64,000 bases of DNA from Synechococcus sp. NB0720_010 (lineage in GTDB: Bacteria > Cyanobacteriota > Cyanobacteriia > PCC-6307 > Cyanobiaceae), in contig NZ_CP090898.1 of assembly GCF_023078835.1 (NCBI RefSeq), positions 1,924,045-1,988,044 on the forward strand. The letters are read 5' to 3'. The notes under the pieces were generated by a model, which had not been told where the DNA came from, did no database searches, and saw nothing but the letters and a program-made list of their open reading frames with translations. The first letter of the stretch is position 1. Each line of letters starts with the position of its first letter. Positions 39,707 through 48,596 of the stretch are shown here, one piece after another. The translations under genes and the position numbers were made by a program.

Positions 39707-40242
39707 TTCAGACGGGGGAAGCGATCGGCGATCGGGTCGCCGCTGAACTGCGCCACCCAGCCCTCGGGGTTGTCAAAGAAGCGAATGGCGCAGAAGCAGG
39801 GCTCTGCCCCCATGTCAAACCAGTGCTTGGTGCCGGCTGGCACGCTGATCCAGTCATCGGCTTCGCAGAGCACCTGCAGCACCTCCTCGCCGATGTGCAG
39901 GCAGAAGAGCCCTCGCCCTTCGACAAAAAAACGCACCTCGTCTTCGGCGTGGGTGTGTTCGGCGAGGAACTTCTGGCGCAGGGCGGCGCGCTCGGGATGG
40001 TCCGGGGTCATCCGAATGGCATCGACCGTCGGGTAGCTGCCCCGGGCTTGGACCGCTTGGATCTCCCGGGCGTAGGCCTTGAGTACGTCCTCGGGACCCG
40101 CACCCGCCGGGAGCGCCTCACGGGCCGGCCAGCGCTCGAAGCCGATACCCCGCTCAGCGAGTTCAGCGGCAATGACCGCCGGATCGTTCGTCGTCAGCTT
40201 GGCTTGTTGCTCGGCCTCGCCGAAGACCTGCAGGTCGCTCAT
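39703..40242 (-). CDS. mtnD: Acireductone dioxygenase
   Basis: 179 residues of the cupin superfamily. MtnD oxidises the acireductone to the keto acid precursor of methionine when it holds iron. Metal ligands lie in EHTHAEDEVRFFVEGRGLF (HxH and E) and in VPAGTKHWFDMG (H). This continues the path from mtnB and mtnC at 26 kb, although mtnA and a kinase gene are not in the window. Confidence 0.94.
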   Translation of the reverse strand: MSDLQVFGEAEQQAKLTTNDPAVIAAELAERGIGFERWPAREALPAGAGPEDVLKAYAREIQAVQARGSYPTVDAIRMTPDHPERAALRQKFLAEHTHAEDEVRFFVEGRGLFCLHIGEEVLQVLCEADDWISVPAGTKHWFDMGAEPCFCAIRFFDNPEGWVAQFSGDPIADRFPRLN

Positions 40243-40297
40243 CGCCCAGCCCGCTGAATCCCATCACCCTAGAAAGGGGTCGGTTGAGCCCCCTTCG

Positions 40298-41092
40298 ATG
40301 TCCTCCAGCGCGATCCTGCGCGTCTTGGCAGACGCTGCCACGGCGGCCAAGCCTGGGGTCACCCTGGTGGGGGTGGGTCCGGGTGATCCCCAGTTACTAA
40401 CAGTGGCGGCGATTCAGGCCATCGCCTCGGCGGCCGTGGTGGCCTATCCCGTGGCAAGACCCGACGCCGAGGGCATGGCGGCCCAGATCGCGGCGCCCTG
40501 GATCTCGGCTGCGCAACGGCGGCTGCCATTGCTGTTCCCGATGGTGGCGGAGGCGGAGCCGCGCCAACGGGCCTGGCGGGAGGCGGCCGATGCCCTGGCG
40601 CTGGCCGTAGAGCAGGACCAGGCGGTGGTGTTGCTGTGCGAGGGGGATGCCTCGCTCTATGCCAGCTGTTCTTATGCCCTGCTGTCCTTGGCCGATCGCC
40701 ATCCAGGGGTGCCTGTGGCTGTGATTCCTGGGATTACCGCAGCAGCGGCGGCGGCGGCGGCGGCTTCGGCCCAAGGCTTCCCTTGGCCCCTGGCCCTGCA
40801 GCAGGAGGGTCTGATGATTCGCCCCACGCCTGAGGATCCAGAGGCCCTGGAGGCTCTGTTGGATTGGGCGCGCCATCAAGAGGTGGTGTTGGCCCTGCTC
40901 AAATTGGGCCGCCGCTGGCGCTGGGTGCAACCGCTCCTGGAGCGTCGCGGTCTGCTCGGCGGCAGTCTGTTTGCCCAGCGGGTGGGCTGGCCTGATCAGC
41001 TCTTAGCCCCGGCCGATTCGATCCCGGCGGACGAGCAGCCCTACTTTTCACTGTTGCTGATCCGTCAGGGTTGGCCCAAGGTTCTGCCCTAG
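40298..41092 (+). CDS. cobI: Precorrin-2 C20-methyltransferase
   Basis: 264 residues. Methylates precorrin-2 at C20 with S-adenosylmethionine in cobalamin synthesis. The SAM-dependent tetrapyrrole methylase core has TLVGVGPGDPQLLTVAAIQA, VAYPVARPDAEGMA, LLCEGDASLYASCSYAL and VIPGITAAAAAAAA. C20 rather than other positions is suggested by the GDASLYASCSY block. The ATG at 40298 fits the family start. The DUF4079 gene follows after 13 bases. Confidence 0.88.
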   Translation: MSSSAILRVLADAATAAKPGVTLVGVGPGDPQLLTVAAIQAIASAAVVAYPVARPDAEGMAAQIAAPWISAAQRRLPLLFPMVAEAEPRQRAWREAADALALAVEQDQAVVLLCEGDASLYASCSYALLSLADRHPGVPVAVIPGITAAAAAAAAASAQGFPWPLALQQEGLMIRPTPEDPEALEALLDWARHQEVVLALLKLGRRWRWVQPLLERRGLLGGSLFAQRVGWPDQLLAPADSIPADEQPYFSLLLIRQGWPKVLP

Positions 41093-41105
41093 AGGAGCTG
41101 TTGCC

Positions 41106-41747
41106 ATGAGCGCCATTGACTGGTTTGCCCTGCTCCACCCGGTGCTGGTGATCCTGTTCGTCTATCCCCTGATGGGCGCGACGGTTCGTCTGGGCCTGCT
41201 GGTGCGCGAGAAGCGCCTGGGCATCACCAAGCAGCCCGAACCGGTGCCGCAGGAGCACGCCGACCACGGCCTTTGGCTGACGGTTGGGGTGGTCGTGGCG
41301 GTGCTGATTGCCATCGTCTATTCGTTCAGCAAGGCCTATCTGGAGGCCGGTGCGGACTTCAGCGGCGGCGCCGGCCGCTACGGGCTCCTGCTGCTGGTGT
41401 CGGCCGGGACCCTGGTGGCCCTGGCGGCTCTGCTGCGGGTGCACCGGGCGATCTGGCGGGCGAGTTTTGCGCTGCTCTGCTGGGCCGGAGTCCTGGGCCT
41501 GGGCAGTCAGGCCGAGATCTGGCGTCTCTCCGACAATCCATTCGGGGCGGGGTTCTGGAGCTCCCACTACTGGGCGGGCGTTCTGCTGAGCGGTCTGATG
41601 CTGTTCACGCTCTCGGCGCGGCCGGAGATCAAGCGCAACCCTCGGCTGCGGCAGCTGCACATCAGCGCCAACGTGCTGATCCTCCTGTTGTTTGCTGTGC
41701 AGGGGGTCAGCGGCACCCGGGACCTGCTGCAGATCGGTGCTTACTAG
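41106..41747 (+). CDS. DUF4079 cyanobacterial membrane protein
   Basis: 213 residues with six hydrophobic segments. The N-terminal FALLHPVLVILFVYPLMG, the GSQAEIWRLSDNPFGAGFWSSHYW stretch and the C-terminal QLHISANVLILLLFAVQGVS with the GTRDLL end match DUF4079, a cyanobacterial and chloroplast-related family with histidines placed as in b-type cytochromes. Function unknown. It follows cobI closely and converges on the dihydrouridine synthase with a 4-base overlap. Confidence 0.82.
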   Translation: MSAIDWFALLHPVLVILFVYPLMGATVRLGLLVREKRLGITKQPEPVPQEHADHGLWLTVGVVVAVLIAIVYSFSKAYLEAGADFSGGAGRYGLLLLVSAGTLVALAALLRVHRAIWRASFALLCWAGVLGLGSQAEIWRLSDNPFGAGFWSSHYWAGVLLSGLMLFTLSARPEIKRNPRLRQLHISANVLILLLFAVQGVSGTRDLLQIGAY

Positions 41748-42751
41748 CTGACGAGGGCCGCGGCGGTTTGATCCAGGAGTGCGATGGCGTCGGCGGGCGT
41801 GGGTGCCCGCATCAGGGCGTGCCGCAGTTGCGGGGCGCCCGTGAAGCCATTGCAGGTCCAGCCCATGTGTTTGCGGGCGATCAGCAGCCCGTGGTCGCCC
41901 TTGGCGGCCACGAGGGCCTGGAGTTGTTCCTTGGCGAGCAGCACCCGCTCAAGCGCTGAGGGGGCCTCTGGGATCGGCCGGCCGCTGAGGGCCGCATCGA
42001 TTTGGCCGACGAGCCAGGGGGCCCCCATGCTTCCCCGCCCCACCATCACCCCATCGGCGCCGGTTTGCTCCAGGCAGCGCAGGGCATCGGCGGCGGAGTT
42101 GATGTCGCCGTTGGCAATCACAGGGATCGCCAGGGCGTGTTTGACAGCGGCGATGGCTTGCCAATCGGCGCTTCCTTTGAAGCCCTGTTCCCGGGTGCGG
42201 CCATGGAGGGTGAGCAGCTGGGCCCCGGCGCTCTCCAGTTGACGGCACCAGGCCACCGGGTCGAGGTCACTGCCGCACCAGCCCAGCCGGGTCTTCACGG
42301 TGACTGGGATCGAGACGGCCGCAGAGACCGTCTCCACGATGCGGCTGGCCAGATCGGGTTCGCGGATCAGGCCGCTGCCGCCCCCTTTTTTGGCGATCTT
42401 TTTGACCGGGCAGCCCATGTTGATGTCGATCAGGAAGGCCCCGGCGGCCTCCGCCCTGCGGGCTGCATCGGCCATCGACTGGGGCCGGTGATCAAACAGC
42501 TGAACGCCGATGGGCCCCTGCTCGAGGGCCAGCTCCTCGACCTTTTGCAGGCCATGGCCCAGCTCCAGGCTCGTGGCGTTGACCATCTCGGTGAACAGCA
42601 GGGCATCGGGCGCCCAGCGCCGCACCAGCCCGCGGAAGATGCGATCGCTCACACCCGCCAAGGGCGACTGCAGGGCGCGGCAGCGCAGCAGGCGCGGTGT
42701 GCCCTGGCCGGACAGCTGAATCGCTTCGGAGGTAGTGGCGGGCGTGATCAT
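41744..42751 (-). CDS. dus: tRNA-dihydrouridine synthase (DusB-like)
   Basis: 335 residues from the ATG at 42751. Dus enzymes use FMN to reduce uridines in tRNA. Blocks include LQSPLAGVSDRIFRGLVRRW near the N-terminus, INMGCPVKKIAKKGGGSGL with the catalytic cysteine, VTVKTRLGWCGSD, LLTLHGRTREQGFKGSADW and VIANGDINSA, then DGVMVGRGSMGAPW. Which U is modified is not deducible; the sequence is closest to DusB-type proteins by eye. Confidence 0.92.
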   Translation of the reverse strand: MITPATTSEAIQLSGQGTPRLLRCRALQSPLAGVSDRIFRGLVRRWAPDALLFTEMVNATSLELGHGLQKVEELALEQGPIGVQLFDHRPQSMADAARRAEAAGAFLIDINMGCPVKKIAKKGGGSGLIREPDLASRIVETVSAAVSIPVTVKTRLGWCGSDLDPVAWCRQLESAGAQLLTLHGRTREQGFKGSADWQAIAAVKHALAIPVIANGDINSAADALRCLEQTGADGVMVGRGSMGAPWLVGQIDAALSGRPIPEAPSALERVLLAKEQLQALVAAKGDHGLLIARKHMGWTCNGFTGAPQLRHALMRAPTPADAIALLDQTAAALVS

Positions 42752-42779
42752 GGTGATCCGATTCTCGGACTCCAGGTCG

Positions 42780-43235
42780 ATGCCCATTCCCTACCCCCTT
42801 AGCAGGGCGCTGCTGGAAGCGGTGTTGGAGGACCGCACCAACGATCGTTTTGTGTGTGAATTGATCTGGCCGCGCCTGGGATACGAGCAGAACGGCGAGG
42901 GGGTTTGGAGCGCCGGCCCGGCGACGGAGGCCAGTTGGCTGGAGTCCTTTCCAATCGAGCCCCAGTTCATTGCCGAGCGTCCAGCCAGCGTGGCCCTGAC
43001 CCGGTCGGTTCCCAAGCCCTACAAGCAGCTGCTCAAGGAGCAGCTGGGCTTTGGCGGCTACCGGATTGGCGGCCTCTATCCACGCCGCACCCGCCGGGCC
43101 ACCGCCGTGAACTGGCTGCTGGCCCACCTGGCGGAGCGGGGCGAACCCCTGCCCGCTAGTGGTCCGATGCCTCCTTTGTTGGAGCAACCCGCTGATCCGG
43201 TCCAGGGGCATCCAGGCGACCTGCCGATTGGCTAA
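42780..43235 (+). CDS. DUF1823 family protein
   Basis: 151 residues from the ATG at 42780. The central blocks PQFIAERPASVALTRSVP, KQLLKEQLGFGGYRIGGLYP and RRTRRATAVNWLLAHL are the signature of DUF1823, a cyanobacterial and plant plastid family of unknown function. Its start lies 28 bases from the divergent dihydrouridine synthase start. The tail after residue 125 is proline-rich and unlike the family core. Confidence 0.85.
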   Translation: MPIPYPLSRALLEAVLEDRTNDRFVCELIWPRLGYEQNGEGVWSAGPATEASWLESFPIEPQFIAERPASVALTRSVPKPYKQLLKEQLGFGGYRIGGLYPRRTRRATAVNWLLAHLAERGEPLPASGPMPPLLEQPADPVQGHPGDLPIG

Positions 43236-43347
43236 TCCCCGGGCTCGCGGGGGCCTGATGGGCAGGGAGGGCCAGGACCCATAGGCCCACGATCAACAGC
43301 TCCAGGCTCAGGAGCTGCAGGATCTGGCTTGAAGGCCCTCCCCGCAT
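43156..43347 (-). CDS. Possible small membrane protein after the L,D-transpeptidase
   Basis: 63 residues: LQLLSLELLIVGLWVLALPA forms one hydrophobic helix near the N-terminus, then a polar tail. The ATG lies directly after the transpeptidase stop codon, which suggests translational coupling. The end overlaps the 3' part of DUF1823 on the opposite strand. No family recognised; it could be chance. Confidence 0.4.
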   Translation of the reverse strand: MRGGPSSQILQLLSLELLIVGLWVLALPAHQAPASPGISQSAGRLDAPGPDQRVAPTKEASDH

Positions 43348-43350
43348 GGC

Positions 43351-43734
43351 TCAGGCCTGGATGCTGACGGGTGTTCCCTTGGGTGTGTTCTCAAACAGCC
43401 AGCGGGCATGGGGGCTGGGGATCCGAATGCAGCCGTGGCTGCGGGGCACGCCAAAGGCCTCATTGGCCTGCTCCTGCCAGGGGGCTCCGTGCATGCAGAT
43501 CATTCCGTTCTGGGTGATGCACATCGCCCAGGGCACGTTGGGCGCGACATAGCCCCGGCCGCGCATGGTCACGCTCTGGTACTTGTCGTAGACCTGGCCA
43601 ACACCCATCGGTGTGGGAGTGGAGCCTTTGCCAGTGCTCACCAGCACCGTGCGAACGAGCTCTTGTTGTTGGTTGTAGACGTAGAGCTTCTGGTCGGAGA
43701 GATCGACCACGATCGAGGCAATCAGTTCCACCAT
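43351..43734 (-). CDS. L,D-transpeptidase (YkuD domain)
   Basis: 127 residues. YkuD enzymes cross-link peptidoglycan by joining diaminopimelate residues. The fold is complete: VVDLSDQKLYVYNQQQELVR, GKGSTPTPMGVGQVYDKYQS, MCITQNGMICMHGAPW, and the active-site FGVPRSHGCIRIPSPHA with catalytic cysteine and HG pair. It has no signal peptide or membrane anchor from this ATG; the frame upstream offers no obvious one. Either export uses another route or the protein acts elsewhere. Confidence 0.87.
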   Translation of the reverse strand: MVELIASIVVDLSDQKLYVYNQQQELVRTVLVSTGKGSTPTPMGVGQVYDKYQSVTMRGRGYVAPNVPWAMCITQNGMICMHGAPWQEQANEAFGVPRSHGCIRIPSPHARWLFENTPKGTPVSIQA

Positions 43735-43874
43735 CGCGGGAGACCGCCGTCGGGCGGGGGACAGAACACCCTTCCTCTAGCGAGACTCGCCTGGTCTTGC
43801 TTTGAGACTGGCGGAAAGATTTTCGCTTCTGCCGGCCTGTAGGGTCGGATTACGGCAGTTGTTGCGATAACTCT

Positions 43875-45239
43875 TTGGCGTTGCCCGTCGTTGCCATTAT
43901 TGGCCGCCCCAACGTGGGCAAATCCACCCTTGTGAACCGCCTCTGCCGTAGTCGCGAGGCCATCGTTCACGACGAACCCGGTGTGACCCGCGATCGCACC
44001 TATCAGCAGGGCTATTGGCGGGATCGCCATTTCAAGGTGGTCGACACCGGTGGTCTGGTCTTCGACGACGACAGCGAATTCCTGCCGGAAATTCGTGAGC
44101 AAGCGAACCTCGCCCTCTCCGAGGCCTCAGTTGCGGTGGTGATCGCCGATGGCCAGCAGGGGCTGACGGCTGCAGATGAGTCCATCGCTGAGTGGCTGCG
44201 GGGGCACAACGTTCCGGTGCTTCTGGCGGTCAACAAATGCGAGTCCCCTGAGGCGGGCCTCGCCATGGCCGCCGAGTTCTGGAGCCTGGGACTCGGTGAG
44301 CCCTTCCCGATCTCCGCCATTCACGGCGCTGGGACCGGCGATCTGCTCGATCGGATGGTGGACCACCTGCCTGCCGCCGAGGAGTTGGAGGGGGAGGAGC
44401 CCATCCAGATGGCCATCGTGGGCCGTCCCAATGTCGGCAAGTCCAGCCTGCTGAACGCGGTCTGCGGCGAGAAGCGGGCCATTGTCAGTCCGATTCGCGG
44501 CACCACCCGCGACACGATCGACACCTCGATCGAGCGGGAAGGGAAGCCCTGGAAATTGCTGGATACCGCCGGTATTCGCCGCCGCCGTTCGGTGAATTAC
44601 GGGCCGGAGTATTTCGGCATCAACCGCAGCTTCAAGGCGATCGAGCGCTCCGATGTCTGTGTGCTGGTGATCGATGCCCTCGATGGCGTCACCGAGCAGG
44701 ATCAACGCCTCGCGGGCCGCATTGAAGAAGAGGGGCGCGCCTGTGTGGTGGTGGTCAACAAGTGGGACGCCATCGAAAAAGACAGCCACACCATGCCGGC
44801 CATGGAAAAAGAGCTGCGGGCCAAGCTCTATTTCCTGGACTGGGCTCCGATGCTCTTCACCTCGGCGCTGACCGGTCAGCGGGTGGAAAGCATCTTTGCG
44901 ATCGCCGCCGTTGCTGTGGAGCAGCATCGCCGCCGCGTCAGCACCTCGGTCGTCAATGAGGTGCTCAGAGAAGCGGTCAGTTGGCGCTCTCCGCCCACCA
45001 GCCGCGGCGGACGTCAGGGCCGGATTTACTACGGCACCCAGGTGGCCGTTCGCCCCCCAAGCTTCACCCTGTTCGTCAACGACCCGAAGTTGTTTGGGGA
45101 CACCTACCGTCGCTACGTCGAACGGCAAATCCGTGAGGGTCTGGGCTTTGAGGGGTCGCCGCTCAAGTTGTTCTGGCGCGGTAAGCAGCAGCGCGATGCG
45201 GAGCGGGATCTGGCGCGGCAGCAGGCCAGGGGACGCTGA
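43875..45239 (+). CDS. der: Ribosome assembly GTPase Der (EngA)
   Basis: 454 residues from a TTG start. Der is an essential double GTPase for 50S subunit maturation. The first G domain has [14 protein letters not shown] near residues 9-22, DTGGL and NKCE; the second begins near residue 178 with [22 protein letters not shown] and NKWD. The C-terminal KH-like domain ends the protein, with [21 protein letters not shown]. EcfT follows after 24 bases. Confidence 0.96.
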   Translation: MALPVVAIIGRPNVGKSTLVNRLCRSREAIVHDEPGVTRDRTYQQGYWRDRHFKVVDTGGLVFDDDSEFLPEIREQANLALSEASVAVVIADGQQGLTAADESIAEWLRGHNVPVLLAVNKCESPEAGLAMAAEFWSLGLGEPFPISAIHGAGTGDLLDRMVDHLPAAEELEGEEPIQMAIVGRPNVGKSSLLNAVCGEKRAIVSPIRGTTRDTIDTSIEREGKPWKLLDTAGIRRRRSVNYGPEYFGINRSFKAIERSDVCVLVIDALDGVTEQDQRLAGRIEEEGRACVVVVNKWDAIEKDSHTMPAMEKELRAKLYFLDWAPMLFTSALTGQRVESIFAIAAVAVEQHRRRVSTSVVNEVLREAVSWRSPPTSRGGRQGRIYYGTQVAVRPPSFTLFVNDPKLFGDTYRRYVERQIREGLGFEGSPLKLFWRGKQQRDAERDLARQQARGR

Positions 45240-45263
45240 CGGCCTGAGCCGGCTTCAGCCCTG

Positions 45264-46172
45264 ATGGATTGGTTGCGGCAGATCCCCATCGGCCAGTACG
45301 TCGATGGAACCAGCAGCTGGCTGCGGCTTCTCGATGCCCGCCTGAAGCTGGCCTGGACGGTGGCGTTTCTTCTGACCCCGATCCTGGCTGGACCCTGGTG
45401 GCGGCTGGCCCTGGTGGGTCTGTTGCTGCTGTTCACCGCCTGCAGTGGGCTGCCCTGGCGCCTCTGGCGCCGCACCCTTCCCTTGCTTCTCGTCCTCTCG
45501 GTGTTGGTGGGAGCCCTGGCGACGACCCTGCCGACGGGATCCCTGGCGCCTGCCTCCTTGAATCGTCCTCCCCAGGAATTGGAGTTGGGCTCCGATCAGC
45601 AGGGCCTGCGTTGGGAGTTGCTGCGGCTGGGTCCGGTGCAACTGGGCCCCCTGCCGCTGGGTCCGTTGGTGGTGACCCGCCGCTCGGCGGAGTTGGGGAT
45701 CAACAGCGCCACGCTCCTGTTCACGGTGATTCACAGCGCCAACCTGCTGCTGCTGACCACCCCGCCGGAGGAGTTGGTCTGGGGCTTGAGTTGGTGCATC
45801 GCTCCCCTGGGTCGCCTGGGGGTTCCGGTGGAGCGTCTGGGCTTCACCTTGCTGCTGGCTCTGCGTTTTCTGCCGCTGGTTCAAGAGGAGTTCCAGAACC
45901 TCCTGCGCTCCCTCGCCACCCGTTCGGTCAACCTGCGGCGCTTGGGCTTTCAGGCGTCAGTCGGCCTGGTCCTGGCCTTGGGGGAGCGGTTGCTGGCCAA
46001 CGTTTTGTTGAGGGCGGAGCAGGGGGCGGAGGCCCTGTTGGCCCGGGGCGGTCAGTGGATGGCCCCCTCACAGCTCCTGCGCTCCAGGCTTCGTGCCCCC
46101 GTGCTTCAGGCCTTCGGCTGGATGGGCTTGCTTGCCGTTCTGGTGCTGCGCTGGCGCTTCGGTGCGCTTTGA
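45264..46172 (+). CDS. EcfT-type (CbiQ family) transporter membrane protein
   Basis: 302 residues. EcfT is the membrane subunit that couples ATPases to a substrate-binding S-component in vitamin and metal uptake. The N-terminus has LLDARLKLAWTVAFLL; later come LRFLPLVQEEFQNLLRSLAT and RRLGF, resembling the coupling helices with the Ala-Arg-type motifs. No ATPase or S-component gene is nearby, so its partners and substrate are unknown. It sits between der and pipX, an arrangement I recall in related genomes. Confidence 0.85.
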   Translation: MDWLRQIPIGQYVDGTSSWLRLLDARLKLAWTVAFLLTPILAGPWWRLALVGLLLLFTACSGLPWRLWRRTLPLLLVLSVLVGALATTLPTGSLAPASLNRPPQELELGSDQQGLRWELLRLGPVQLGPLPLGPLVVTRRSAELGINSATLLFTVIHSANLLLLTTPPEELVWGLSWCIAPLGRLGVPVERLGFTLLLALRFLPLVQEEFQNLLRSLATRSVNLRRLGFQASVGLVLALGERLLANVLLRAEQGAEALLARGGQWMAPSQLLRSRLRAPVLQAFGWMGLLAVLVLRWRFGAL

Positions 46173-46196
46173 TAGACGGTTGGCCGACCTTGGCGT

Positions 46197-46463
46197 GTGA
46201 GCAACGAGCGCTATCTCAATCACCCCACCTTTGGCTTGCTCTATCGCGTCGCAGAGACGGGCGATGGCCGCGAGGTCTACGCGACCCTCTACGCCCAGAG
46301 GATGTTTTTTCTGGTCATGGTGCAGGGCCGCAGCGTCGAATTTGAGGTCATCCCCTTGATGGATGCCCGCCATCTAGCCGAGCAAAATCTCAATCGCGCC
46401 CGCCGAGAAGGTCCCGAGGTGCATGCCAGCTGGCGACAATTGTTCGACAAGACCTTCATCTAA
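46197..46463 (+). CDS. pipX: PII-interacting protein X
   Basis: 88 residues from a GTG start. PipX is a small coactivator of the global nitrogen regulator NtcA; PII captures it when nitrogen is plentiful. The sequence ERYLNHPTFGLLYRV, LYAQRMFFLVM, FEVIPLMDARHLAEQNL and the C-terminal helix is typical of the Tudor-like domain plus two helices. The neighbour pipY follows after 18 bases, the usual pairing. Confidence 0.95.
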   Translation: MSNERYLNHPTFGLLYRVAETGDGREVYATLYAQRMFFLVMVQGRSVEFEVIPLMDARHLAEQNLNRARREGPEVHASWRQLFDKTFI

Positions 46464-46481
46464 CCGTTGGGCATCTAACTG

Positions 46482-47129
46482 TTGGGCACTTCCCCTGCTG
46501 CAGATCGTCTTGCAGCCCTGTCTGCACAGTTGCCCTCCCACACCCGCTTGCTTGCGGTGAGCAAGGGTCACCCCGCCAGCAGCATTCGCGCGTTGGCGCA
46601 AGCCGGGCAACGCAGCTTTGGTGAAAGCCGCCTGCAGGAGGCCACGGTGAAGCAGCAGGAACTGGCCGATTGCGTTGACCTGGATTGGCACTTCATCGGC
46701 CGTCTGCAGGCCAACAAGGTGCGGCCGGTCCTGAAGCACTTCAGCGTGATTCACTCCGTGGACTCCTTGACCCTGGCCGAGCGGATCTCGCGGATTGCAG
46801 GAGAGGAAGGGCTGCTGCCCTCCATCTTTCTTCAGGTGAAGCTGCGCCCCGATCCCAACAAAGGGGGCCTCTCCGTTGAGGAATTGGAGCGGGAATGGCC
46901 GCGGCTCCAGCAGCTGCCGCACCTGCGGATTGTCGGTCTGATGACCATGGCTCCCCTGGAGGTGGAGGGGGCAGAGCGGAAGGCGTTATTTGCGGAGTGT
47001 TCGGCTCTGGCCAAGCGCCTGGGTCTGGCCGAATTGTCGATGGGAATGAGCGGTGATTGGCCCGAGGCGGCCGCCGCTGGGAGCACCTGGGTCCGGGTGG
47101 GTTCAGCCCTCTTTGGACCGAAGCTTTGA
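46482..47129 (+). CDS. pipY: PLP homeostasis protein (YggS/PipY family)
   Basis: 215 residues from a TTG start. This PLP-binding, alanine-racemase-like protein regulates vitamin B6 and amino acid pools. Features are LLAVSKGHPASSIRAL with the PLP lysine, FGESRLQEA, LDWHFIGRLQANKVRPVL, GLMTMAP and the C-terminal MSGDWPEAAAAGSTWVRVGS with phosphate-binding GSALFG. Co-localisation with pipX supports the name PipY. Confidence 0.93.
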   Translation: MGTSPAADRLAALSAQLPSHTRLLAVSKGHPASSIRALAQAGQRSFGESRLQEATVKQQELADCVDLDWHFIGRLQANKVRPVLKHFSVIHSVDSLTLAERISRIAGEEGLLPSIFLQVKLRPDPNKGGLSVEELEREWPRLQQLPHLRIVGLMTMAPLEVEGAERKALFAECSALAKRLGLAELSMGMSGDWPEAAAAGSTWVRVGSALFGPKL

Positions 47130-47166
47130 AACCGGCATGAAAGCCAACAATGATCCGCTGAAACCC

Positions 47167-47195
47167 TTGTCACCGCTCGCGTGGGACGCTATCTA
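47167..47195 (+). promoter_or_regulatory. sepF promoter
   Basis: TTGTCA at 47167-47172 and TATCTA at 47190-47195 are separated by exactly 17 bases, close to the housekeeping sigma consensus. They lie about 28 bases before the GTG start of sepF. Confidence 0.55.
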
Positions 47196-47223
47196 GGTTG
47201 AAAGCCAAATCCGAGGTTTCACG

Positions 47224-47784
47224 GTGTCGTTGTTCTCCCGCCTGCGTGCAGTTGTTTCCGGAGACGATTACCTCGACGGTTATGAGGACGACGATCTCGA
47301 TTACGACCAGGGCGACATGCCTGAAACCAGTGGTTCGACCCCCTCTGGTGCACTCGCTCTGACCAGCGATTTCGATTCCGTTGATCCCTTCGCTGGGAGC
47401 AATGTGATTGGCATGCCCGGCATCTCCACCTCGGCGGCTGAGGTCACCTTGATGGAGCCCCGCAGCTTCGACGAGATGCCTCGCGCGATCCAGGCCCTGC
47501 GTGAGCGCAAGACCGTGATCCTCAACCTCACGATGATGGAGCCCGATCAGGCTCAGCGCGCCGTTGACTTCGTCGCCGGCGGCACCTTCGCCATCGACGG
47601 CCACCAGGAGCGCGTCGGCGAGAGCATCTTCCTGTTCGCCCCGAGCTGCGTCACCGTCACCAGCGCCGGCAGTGAAGAGGCCTCTGCCCCCACCGTGGCT
47701 CACCGCGAGAGCGTTGATGAGCCCCAGCAGGACATCGCCCCCACCCCCGCCTGGGGTCGTGAGTACGGCGCGAACGTCGGTTGA
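47224..47784 (+). CDS. sepF: Cell division protein SepF
   Basis: 186 residues from a GTG start. SepF binds FtsZ and tethers or aligns the Z-ring at the membrane; in cyanobacteria it is also called Cdv2. The N-terminal LFSRLRAVV could form the membrane-binding helix, followed by an acidic linker ([12 protein letters not shown]). The SepF fold spans about residues 75-155: [38 protein letters not shown], and [19 protein letters not shown]. It overlaps proC by four bases. Confidence 0.95.
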   Translation: MSLFSRLRAVVSGDDYLDGYEDDDLDYDQGDMPETSGSTPSGALALTSDFDSVDPFAGSNVIGMPGISTSAAEVTLMEPRSFDEMPRAIQALRERKTVILNLTMMEPDQAQRAVDFVAGGTFAIDGHQERVGESIFLFAPSCVTVTSAGSEEASAPTVAHRESVDEPQQDIAPTPAWGREYGANVG

Positions 47785-48596
47785 GCCTCACCTCCCCCTC
47801 GACCTTCGGGGTGATTGGCCTGGGCCGCATGGCCCAGGCTTTGCTATTTCCGTGGCTGGAGAGCGACCTGGTGCAGCGTGCTTCGGTGCGCGCCGTCGTC
47901 GCCTCCCAGGCCTCGGCCCAGCGTCTACAGACTGAGCACGCGGGCCTTTCGGTGAGCGTCGATGGCCGTGAAGCCTGGGCGGCTCCGGTTGTGATGCTGG
48001 CGGTGAAGCCTCAGCAGCTCGAGGCCGTGGCAGCCGCGGCTCCAGCCCCCGCTCCCGGTGTATCGCCGCTGCTGATTTCCGTGTTGGCGGGGGTGAAGCT
48101 CGAGCGTTTGCAGCGCCTGTTCCCCGGCTGGCGTGTGGTGCGCTCCGTTCCCAACACCCCCTGCCTGGTGCGCGCTGGCCTGACGGCCTTGGCCTGGGGC
48201 GAGGGTCTTGAGGCCGAGCAGAAGGATTGGCTGCTGGAGTTGTTTGCCCAGGTGGGTGAGGTGCTGGAGCTGCCTGAAACGCAGCTCGACGCTTTCCTCG
48301 CGCTGACCTCATCGGGCCCCGCGTTTGTGGCCTTGGTGGCTGAAGCCATGGCGGATGGGGCGGTGGCCTCCGGCCTGCCGCGGGCGCAAGCTCTGCACCT
48401 GGCCCATCGCACCTTGGCGGGGACCGCCGCGCTGTTGCATGAGCAGCAGTTGCATCCCGCCCAGCTCAAGGACATGGTGACCAGCCCGGGCGGCACCACC
48501 ATTGCCGGCGTCCGCGCCCTCGAGAGCTCAGGTCTGAGGTCCGCCTTGATTGAGGCTGTCGTGGCGGCCGCCGAGCGCAGTCGCGCGCTCGGTTAG
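47781..48596 (+). CDS. proC: Pyrroline-5-carboxylate reductase
   Basis: 271 residues from a TTG overlapping the sepF stop. Catalyses the last step of proline synthesis with NADPH. The nucleotide motif [14 protein letters not shown] opens the protein; [31 protein letters not shown] and the C-terminal [20 protein letters not shown] are family signatures. It converges on plsY with a 4-base overlap. Confidence 0.94.
   Translation: MSLTSPSTFGVIGLGRMAQALLFPWLESDLVQRASVRAVVASQASAQRLQTEHAGLSVSVDGREAWAAPVVMLAVKPQQLEAVAAAAPAPAPGVSPLLISVLAGVKLERLQRLFPGWRVVRSVPNTPCLVRAGLTALAWGEGLEAEQKDWLLELFAQVGEVLELPETQLDAFLALTSSGPAFVALVAEAMADGAVASGLPRAQALHLAHRTLAGTAALLHEQQLHPAQLKDMVTSPGGTTIAGVRALESSGLRSALIEAVVAAAERSRALG

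Noticed and set aside
44127-45128. A 333-codon minus-strand frame opposite der
   Set aside because: Shadow of a universally conserved GTPase gene.
43875-46172. A cobalt ECF transporter next to der, suggested by the CbiQ-like gene
   Set aside because: No ATPase, CbiM or CbiN gene lies nearby, so a cobalt-specific name is not supported.
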